Shown here: piece by piece, positions 35,001 through 40,412 of the stretch
How the letters are laid out: each line of letters opens with the position of its first letter
How positions within the stretch are numbered: the first letter of the stretch is position 1
NCBI GenBank assembly: GCA_910587915.1
Contig: CAJUOB010000003.1
Span: 62,001-126,000, forward strand
Source: an uncultured Muribaculaceae bacterium
GTDB taxonomy: Bacteria > Bacteroidota > Bacteroidia > Bacteroidales > Muribaculaceae
Length of the DNA: 64,000 bases
Reading direction: 5' to 3'
Made by a program: the position numbers and the translations under genes
Notes under the pieces: generated by a model
Databases searched by the model: none
What the model saw: only the letters and a program-made list of their open reading frames with translations
Told to the model about the DNA's origin: nothing

Positions 35001-36638
35001 GCGGCAGCCGGCTCCATCCATGTTGCCCTCTTCGCTCCAGTTCACATTCCGGCGTCCCAAATTGGCCGGCATAAGCTGCTGAACCCAGTACGACGGTGTG
35101 CCATAGCTCTGGCTGTGTGAGAAGCGGATCATGTCGGGCACCCAGCCGCCGTCGCGCTCCTCGTTGATGAATATCGGAGCATAGGAATTCATTATCACCA
35201 TGTCGCTGTTGCGCTCCATGCCGAGCATATACACAGCCTCACCCAGGGCCGCACGCAGATGGCCGCGTGTGCCGAAGCCGTCGGTCACGGCATATTCGCC
35301 CACATACACCTTGGGACGCGAGCGGTCGTAGCTGTCGTACTTCGAGTATTGGTTCTCGAACCACGACGGCGACCGGTAGTAGTGCTCATCGACAATCTCG
35401 CAAGGGAAGGAATTGCGCCACGATGGATTGTCGGTGCCCCATGCCTCTACATTGCCAATGAGTGTCACTTCGGGCCAGCGGGCCTTGATGGCATCGTAGA
35501 AAGCCTTGTAGCGCTCGGGGTAGTGGTCGGAGCGGTCGTCGTCGAAATTATAGTTCTCGTTGCCGATTTCCATCAGCCGCAGGTTGAATGGCTCGGGATG
35601 GCCGTTGGCCGCACGGAGAGCGCCCCATTTGGTGTCGGTGCTGCCGTTGCAGTACTCGATTGCATCGAGTGCTTCCTGTATGTACTCGTCGATATCGGTA
35701 TAGTCGGTGTACCATCCGTGCCCTATGCCCACGTTCACCACAAAAAGAGGTTCGGCGCCGAGGTCCTCGGTAAGTTGCAGGAACTCATGGAACCCCAGGC
35801 CGTCGGTGCAGGGGTAGCCCCAGTTATAGTTGTAGTGCCCCGGGCGCTCCTCGATCGGGCCTATGGTCTTCTTCCACTCGAATCGTCGGTTCTCGTTCAC
35901 CCAGCCGTCGCCTTCTATGTAGCATCCGCCGGGGAAACGTACGAATGCCGGACGCAGAGCCTCAAGCTTCTCGGCCAGATCGCGGCGACAACCGTTGGGG
36001 CGGTCCTTGTAGGTCGGTGGAAAGAGACTCACCATGTCGAGATTCACTTCTCCCGCCTTGTCGAACACCAGCTCGAAGTGCGTGTCGGCCAGATTCTCGG
36101 TGGCTGTCATGGTGGCTGTCACCTTCTGCCATCCGGCATTAGCCTCGATACCGCTTACGGTCACCGTGGCGCCGGTGGTGCCGGCGGCATCCTTGAGCGA
36201 AGCCGTGGCCGACCCGTGCCACCCGTCGGGCGATTTTATCCAGAAGCAGAGGGAGTAGCTGTCGCCTGCCACGCAGTTGATGCCCCAGTAGCCCGTGTTG
36301 GCCACACCTTGGCCGGCGTCGCGTAGCGTCACCTTGAGGGCCGCGCCTTGTGCCTCGTTCATCAGTCCGGTCGATATCTTGGTTATGGTGCAGTTGCCTA
36401 TGCGCGACCAGTAGTCCATCGCTCCGTCTTCGAACGACCGGTTCCGGATCAACTCCGCGTACAAGCCGCCGTCGCCGGCATTGTTTATCTCCTCGTAGAA
36501 AATACCGTAGTGAAGGTCGCCTATGGCGGGGCCACGGTCTGCCGCATCTATCGTCAGCCTCACCTGGGCCGACGTGCCAATAGCCGTGACGCCCGCAAGC
36601 AACGCAGCCGTCATGACTTTTGATAAGAGAGTCGACAT
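32088..36638 (-). CDS. Secreted multi-domain GH51 + GH43-like arabinosidase
   Basis: A 1516-aa secreted enzyme from ATG 36638 (signal MSTLLSKVMTAALLAGVTAIGTSAQ). Order: GH51 alpha-L-arabinofuranosidase with an embedded carbohydrate-binding jelly roll (GIFYEEINNAGDGGLYAELIRNR; VRFPGGCYIEGD), acid/base Glu in MEIGNENYN, nucleophile Glu in VYVGEYAV; a LamG-like insertion; an Ig-like linker; a five-bladed GH43-like domain with Asp in TRDAYMAR, IDADI and Glu in VEGPTH; a helical linker; a C-terminal binding domain; and a tail VYSVTGALLRRG..GLAPGVYIVGTEK resembling type IX sorting signals. It probably removes arabinose from plant glycans at the cell surface. No Sus pair is adjacent. Confidence 0.88.
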   Translation of the reverse strand: MSTLLSKVMTAALLAGVTAIGTSAQVRLTIDAADRGPAIGDLHYGIFYEEINNAGDGGLYAELIRNRSFEDGAMDYWSRIGNCTITKISTGLMNEAQGAALKVTLRDAGQGVANTGYWGINCVAGDSYSLCFWIKSPDGWHGSATASLKDAAGTTGATVTVSGIEANAGWQKVTATMTATENLADTHFELVFDKAGEVNLDMVSLFPPTYKDRPNGCRRDLAEKLEALRPAFVRFPGGCYIEGDGWVNENRRFEWKKTIGPIEERPGHYNYNWGYPCTDGLGFHEFLQLTEDLGAEPLFVVNVGIGHGWYTDYTDIDEYIQEALDAIEYCNGSTDTKWGALRAANGHPEPFNLRLMEIGNENYNFDDDRSDHYPERYKAFYDAIKARWPEVTLIGNVEAWGTDNPSWRNSFPCEIVDEHYYRSPSWFENQYSKYDSYDRSRPKVYVGEYAVTDGFGTRGHLRAALGEAVYMLGMERNSDMVIMNSYAPIFINEERDGGWVPDMIRFSHSQSYGTPSYWVQQLMPANLGRRNVNWSEEGNMDGAGCRIALSSWSTKVRYDNVRVTDTEGKEVFADDFTASESDAWSATASGWQRSGGMLAQTNGSSQGTFYAGTVDLPSSYTLELDAVKDSGAEGFLVGFNYADTDNYCWWNIGGWNNGQHGLQLCHNGSKSDFDLKAGSIETGRTYRIKIEVDGAHVKCWLDGTLVHDVSLPVHRKVYVASSIDDATKTMYVKIVNTSGEARTVDMTLRHAGIDGAEVTVLTSASDLDENSADDPMKVSPAAGAMESAEGNRAVYEAPAYSLSIIKLSLNDIDYTDESGTPPTEEQIAAVTAELNPVICKLRFLHADTSLPMSTASGATVEWNLKDASEHVAMAISRFSSTLEVTKANNSDRKLDAGTLVATVSYPDGARGDIEIPVTLAPADGMYGYLYTFMNPNYEITNYALGTKESYGKKFDVLLDGAEIFDTKALAPIEGGTRDAYMARGERADEYFMVTTDMSNIRSGMWNNHGIDLLRSPDMIHWESTAFDFNKGKSIFSDPEATTDGYRTDAEYANITRVWAPQFIWDAEKNAYLVYYSILSSNPGDNHDRMFYSYADRDFKTLTQPRLFYDPGYAVIDADILYSEYDGLYHMMIKKEGAGAASTGIFEYTSPKLLGEPWTEVMHMRAEGDAAVEGPTHIRRIDEDIYNLYYMRYDSEYTYKVVDINHMGTGYSSSTKLSGTGSFQHGSMMTVTEEEYTVLDTWSKIETTIKRYEQLGDDFTQAIAAARKAIDSNRTVADLYEALPAALEALQNAYQDDYVDVTDRLTNADFNGNTGTGWTGSSFTATSAGVAEFWNKVFDTYQVLTDMPAGKYRLEIQGFYRYGYQDASRTAHENGTEQLLAKFYMNDAEGTFMSLYDTTLPTVPDNVGQSHTAFNVNNLYHNTPIYTELTESGDLRIGFKKTRAISGDWCCFDNIRLYYKGASSGIGNVTVENSGDNTVDVYSVTGALLRRGVARDNATEGLAPGVYIVGTEKMIVR

Positions 36639-36689
36639 GATAATAAGTGAATGGTTTAAGGTTAAGTAGTTGATGTATATATTATTCTG

Positions 36690-36697
36690 CAAAAATA
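36690..36697 (-). promoter_or_regulatory. -7 box of the GH51/GH43 gene
   Basis: TATTTTTG on the minus strand, 52 nt before the ATG at 36638. It supports that start over the upstream in-frame codon at 36704, which lies beyond the box. The -33 element is not evident. Confidence 0.5.
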
Positions 36698-36825
36698 GCG
36701 ACATAAAAATTCACCGCATAACTTTTAACAAAATTTTACACCCGCAAAATTACCCCTAAATTGAAACATGCGGTTAAATTGTGTTAAACAAATCCATTTA
36801 TTTTATGGTTCGTTAATTTATTCAC

Positions 36826-36833
36826 TATATTTG
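36826..36833 (+). promoter_or_regulatory. -7 box of the RHS-tip zincin gene
   Basis: TATATTTG matches TAnnTTTG 20 nt before the ATG at 36854. The -33 element is not clear. The spacer to the divergent GH51/GH43 gene is very AT-rich. Confidence 0.5.
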
Positions 36834-36853
36834 AGAACAAAACCGGTCGTATC

Positions 36854-37633
36854 ATGAAAAAGCCAATCCATCTCTTCTTGGCACTTTTCGCCACACTCCT
36901 GTCGCCGGCATCCCCCCGCCTGCTCAACTCCCGCGTCGGCACATGGTACCAACAGGACCCCTGCGCCGAGGACTACCGCTGGCTCTCCCCATACTCCGTC
37001 TGCGCCGCCGACCCCGTAAACCACATCGACCCCGACGGCCGCAAATTCACCGAAGCATCAATGTTGACATATGGTAATTATCTGTCTGATGCGTGGCGGC
37101 GATATGTGGAGGCAGATGTCGATTTAAAAGATCAATATCTTGAAGTTATTACGGAATTGATGACAATGGAAGCATCCGACCAACTCTTCCATGTGCAGAC
37201 GATATCACCTTTGCTAAGTATTGGTTATACTTACTATGACTTAGGCATGAATGCCGTTGTGATGTCTTTACCAGGAGGCGTAAGCGGAGATATAGGCCTG
37301 ATTGCACATGAATTTAAACATGGATATCAATTCTTGATGGGAGAGATTGAATTTGGTATTGAAACTATGGTGAGTAGAAGTAATTTTTTTTTCTATGATT
37401 TAGTCGATGAGATAGAGGCTTATGATCGAGCAAGTCTATTTGGTGCGGATAGGTTCAGCATAGATGAAATTGTTGAAATGTATCCTCATATAACAAATAA
37501 AAACAGAAGTAATTACACAGATATTCCTGGTTTTGCGGATAAAACATTAGAAGAACAACATGAATATCTGATGAAATATGCAAGAAAAGTAAAAAGGGCT
37601 TTTAGAGTAAAAAACCATACGTATAAACCATAA
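36854..37633 (+). CDS. Secreted short RHS-tip protein with zincin (HExxH) domain, putative toxin
   Basis: A 259-aa protein. Residues 1-20 are a signal peptide; 22-64 match the end of an RHS core (NSRVGTWYQQDP..YRWLSPYSVCAADPVNHIDPDGRK), the place where RHS proteins switch to variable C-terminal toxins; 65-259 form an unrelated domain with HEFKH (152-156) and a downstream DEIEAY (185-190) that could supply the third zinc ligand, as in gluzincins. The DNA changes from GC-rich to AT-rich just after the DPDGRK codons, near 37045. The RHS barrel itself is missing. I infer a secreted metallopeptidase toxin; its target is unknown. Confidence 0.7.
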   Translation: MKKPIHLFLALFATLLSPASPRLLNSRVGTWYQQDPCAEDYRWLSPYSVCAADPVNHIDPDGRKFTEASMLTYGNYLSDAWRRYVEADVDLKDQYLEVITELMTMEASDQLFHVQTISPLLSIGYTYYDLGMNAVVMSLPGGVSGDIGLIAHEFKHGYQFLMGEIEFGIETMVSRSNFFFYDLVDEIEAYDRASLFGADRFSIDEIVEMYPHITNKNRSNYTDIPGFADKTLEEQHEYLMKYARKVKRAFRVKNHTYKP

Positions 37634-37640
37634 AATAGAA

Positions 37641-38531
37641 GTGAAACATTTATTGACTATATTTATTATGTTGTGCGGTTGTTCTGCTGTTGTTGGTGGA
37701 ATTCATGACGTTGCAGACCCCCCGAAAGATTTTGCTAGTCCTAATCTTAATATATATCGGAATTATATTTTGGAGTCAGATTCCGAGCCTTCATTTATAT
37801 ATGAGCTTATTCTATATCCTGATCATAAAGTATATAAGCGTTTTGATGTAGATGAGCGCCAGAGTTTCTGGAGCGTATCAAATGATACACTGTATATTTT
37901 TTTTGATTATAATTCAACATGCAATAATAAGACTTCTTTATATTGTGATGTGTTCGAACGAATAGGCATTAGTAGAAAAGACTCGAAATATCCTGGAAAT
38001 GTTAATGCGTTCAAAATAATAAATCATGGTGATTCAATATATGCCATAGATGAGGTATATGGATATAAAGGCTATGCTATTTCGAAAAAGGCTGCAAGAG
38101 AAGAACATGGACACAAATATCGATTTACGGGTGTTGGTGGTGTGATCCCGACATGTTGGCGGGATTCACTGAAATGGGAACCTAAGCATATTTCACAAAC
38201 TGGAATTTTTTTGGTTAAAGTCTTACAGGAGACTGACTCCATGAATCTTTCTGTTATAATATCAAAATCAAATGTTGATTTTGATATTTTGAATCCTAAG
38301 CTGTATTCTCAGACGCAGGCATTGCCATTTGCGTCTTTACCTGAGTATAGCGATTGGATAGATAGTGTAAATGTAGGCGACAGTATCGCGCTCGAGCTCT
38401 TCCGTCCGGCCTACGACGCCGAGGTCTTCGAGCGGTCTCCATATCTTAGTGCCTCGCCAGACACCGTCTATGTGCTCGACGGCGATGTATACGGCTACTG
38501 GTTCGCCCGACCGCTTTCCACCTCAAAGTAA
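37641..38531 (+). CDS. Secreted or lipid-anchored protein downstream of zincin toxin, immunity candidate
   Basis: A 296-aa protein starting at GTG 37641, 7 nt after the zincin stop, with a hydrophobic signal (LLTIFIMLCGC) that could be a lipoprotein signal. The body is beta-rich with many aromatic residues and no motif I know. Most of the gene is AT-rich, but the last roughly 150 bases (from about 38375, encoding SIALELFRPAYDAEVFERSPYL and beyond) are GC-rich like the host, so the 3' end appears to come from a different source. Tight coupling and export suit a periplasmic immunity protein, but that is inference. Confidence 0.6.
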   Translation: MKHLLTIFIMLCGCSAVVGGIHDVADPPKDFASPNLNIYRNYILESDSEPSFIYELILYPDHKVYKRFDVDERQSFWSVSNDTLYIFFDYNSTCNNKTSLYCDVFERIGISRKDSKYPGNVNAFKIINHGDSIYAIDEVYGYKGYAISKKAAREEHGHKYRFTGVGGVIPTCWRDSLKWEPKHISQTGIFLVKVLQETDSMNLSVIISKSNVDFDILNPKLYSQTQALPFASLPEYSDWIDSVNVGDSIALELFRPAYDAEVFERSPYLSASPDTVYVLDGDVYGYWFARPLSTSK

Positions 38532-38610
38532 CTATGCTGATAATTCGATGGCTATTTTCTCAGAAAGACAGGATGATTTTGACGTTGAACTTTAGAAAAC
38601 GATGTAGAAA

Positions 38611-39171
38611 ATGAGAAATATAATAGTCGTAATTGTGATATTCTTTAGTGTCTCGTTTGCATGTGGAATGGGATTTCCCACAACTAATCTGCAATACAAT
38701 AAACCTAAAGATTATATAAACTTGGAGATATTGGATTACGATAAGTCATATGATTGTCTTGGGGATACAATTCTTCAGATTATATATGATAATTTACCTC
38801 ATTCAAGAGATTTAATTCCAGATGTGAATTTAATGAGTGTAATGAATGTCGGCGATTTAGACTTGATAGAGGTACATGTTAAGTATACTTATCGATTCTA
38901 TGGAGATTCTTTAAATAAGTTGGAAGTGGATGGATTTGATTATTCATGGACAAATTATACTAAAGGGATTAAATGTATATATGATGATAGGAAAGACAGT
39001 GTAATTATTTTTAGAAATTTATATGAAAATCCTCGTTATGATGTAATGGTAAAGAGCTCTATCCATAAGCATGGTAGTCTTAGGGAAAAAATGGACTCTG
39101 CGCTTGGATATATTAGGGTGCTGATAAAAGAAGAGAAAGTTATTGCTATTGAAGCAGTCTTTTGTTATTAA
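38611..39171 (+). CDS. AT-rich hypothetical exported protein
   Basis: A 186-aa protein with a signal sequence (MRNIIVVIVIFFSVSFACG, the Cys near its end could be lipidated). The mature part is beta-rich and acidic with no recognised motif. Base use is strongly AT-rich, unlike the chromosome around it, and matches the two flanking genes. A short GACGTTGAACT motif precedes it and recurs before the next gene (38580 and 39190 region). It probably belongs to the same acquired island; an immunity or accessory role is a guess. Confidence 0.55.
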   Translation: MRNIIVVIVIFFSVSFACGMGFPTTNLQYNKPKDYINLEILDYDKSYDCLGDTILQIIYDNLPHSRDLIPDVNLMSVMNVGDLDLIEVHVKYTYRFYGDSLNKLEVDGFDYSWTNYTKGIKCIYDDRKDSVIIFRNLYENPRYDVMVKSSIHKHGSLREKMDSALGYIRVLIKEEKVIAIEAVFCY

Positions 39172-39317
39172 TCTAATTACCTCTTACCTCGACGTTGAAC
39201 TGTGTAGCACTCATATGGAAATGGCCATAGACAGAACGACCAGTACCGGTATCGCTGGCTGGGTTAAGTCTTCGTTTTCAAATCTGATGATAAATCTGTA
39301 TAATACGTATTGAAAAA

Positions 39318-39920
39318 ATGAAAAGTAAGGCTAAGTCGAAGAAAAAAAGCAATCTGCGGATATTGAAAGATATGTTTCTTGAGTTACTCCCCGTATTGCA
39401 TAATCAAGGGTTTGTAGAAAGTCCTTTTGTGAATTCTTCCCCTGGTTGGCATCCTTGGTTGGGATATATATATGATTTTGCGCGATTGGATGAATCGCAG
39501 TTGGAGTTATTTAGTGTTATCATACCAATAAGATCAGCATCGTATGAGGTTCGCTATACTATCTTAGAAGTTTATCCAAAGCCTAATAATATTTCTGATA
39601 TAAAAAACGGTTGTGAATTTGTAATAAAGTCTATTACTGATAATATTGGTACGGAACGTTTACCTTATTTATTTTATGAGCAAAATATAATACAACGTGT
39701 TTTTATGTATCCGTCTGGTTATATTTTGAAATTTCGGTTTACAAAGTGGGGGCGACGGCGTCAGGAACAAAAGCTCTTTGAGCGAGTGAAAAGCGATTTT
39801 GAAAGAATTGACAAGGCCAAGAAGAATTGGTATAAAAGGCACACCCCCATTGTCGTAGACTGGAATGGCGACCCGATATCTTCTAATTCAGACAAACCAA
39901 ATGCCGATAAAGAGCAATAG
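39318..39920 (+). CDS. AT-rich hypothetical cytoplasmic protein
   Basis: A 200-aa protein with a very basic start (MKSKAKSKKKSNLRILKDM) and no signal peptide. A helix (LKDMFLELLPVLHNQGF) precedes alternating strands (YDFARLDESQLELFSVIIPIRS, EVRYTILEVYP) and a basic helical C-terminus, a layout like several cytosolic immunity families such as DUF4304, though I cannot confirm membership. It is the last gene in the AT-rich island before the RHS scar. Confidence 0.5.
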   Translation: MKSKAKSKKKSNLRILKDMFLELLPVLHNQGFVESPFVNSSPGWHPWLGYIYDFARLDESQLELFSVIIPIRSASYEVRYTILEVYPKPNNISDIKNGCEFVIKSITDNIGTERLPYLFYEQNIIQRVFMYPSGYILKFRFTKWGRRRQEQKLFERVKSDFERIDKAKKNWYKRHTPIVVDWNGDPISSNSDKPNADKEQ

Positions 39921-39929
39921 TATCAATCA

Positions 39930-40040
39930 AGGATATCCGTTAGAGGTCCCGTTTCGGCGTCATGCAAACGCGCACTATTATCCCTACGGCGAGCCGTGGC
40001 TCTCGGTTGGCCAGTTCTCCGCGCTCTATATCATGCAGAG
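39930..40040 (+). pseudogene. RHS-core remnant
   Basis: One frame reads RHANAHYYPYGEPWLSVGQ, which contains the YYPYGEPW motif typical of the RHS core just before its hyperconserved end, but it runs out of similarity within about 30 codons and has no gene start. Base composition is again GC-rich. Together with the RHS end at 36915-37045 it suggests that the island sits in or beside a decayed rhs gene. Confidence 0.55.
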
Positions 40041-40064
40041 GGGTAGAGCTTCTGTCCGCAGGCC

Positions 40065-40185
40065 CAAAGTGGCCGCGTTAGCGGTCGGTAGAGCAGTAGG
40101 CCATTGCAAGGGCCGCATCGCGGTCCGCAGCTATGGTATCTAATGAATCCCCACATCCTCGGAGCGCCACATAGTGGTGCCACCC
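40065..40185 (-). repeat. Dispersed ~115-bp repeat, copy 1
   Basis: Read on the minus strand this segment matches 57311-57420 on the plus strand: both carry GTGGCACCAC.ATGTGGCGCT, then TACCATAGCTGC, CCGCGATGCGGCCCTTGCAA and TGGCCTACTG in order. Inverted pairs such as CCGCGATGCGG make it structured. The copies border the RHS-toxin island and the 57-60 kb cassette array. The remaining bases of 39921-40412 hold no other gene. Confidence 0.75.
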
Positions 40186-40319
40186 ATGGGATGTGGTGCG
40201 CTTGCAGTTGTGAATCGGTGACCCGGTTTAGGCGCTGCAATGGATTGTAGATGCTGCTTGAGAGCATTGTGGCTGTTGGCGTATGTTTTTATGTAGTTTG
40301 CGTGCTATGAAATGTTTCG

Positions 40320-40399
40320 AAATGTGAAATATTTGAAAAATTTACGTATCTTTGTACCCGATAACACGCCATAAACCAATTCCAAATATTTTCACATTT
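40320..40399 (+). promoter_or_regulatory. Leader with -7 box and inverted repeat for TonB receptor gene
   Basis: TATCTTTG (40347-40354) is the likely -7 box, 60 nt before the ATG at 40413. It lies between the arms of an inverted repeat: AAATGTGAAATATTTG (40320-40335) and its near-complement (40383-40399, one extra base). The arms bracket the promoter, so they could bind a regulator or fold in the leader. Confidence 0.5.
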
Positions 40400-40412
40400 A
40401 CCAATTTACCAA

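Noticed and set aside
35259..36326. Plus-strand open frames opposite the GH51/GH43 gene (also 33381-34235)
   Set aside because: Shadow frames in GC-rich coding DNA; the minus strand holds catalytic motifs in order.
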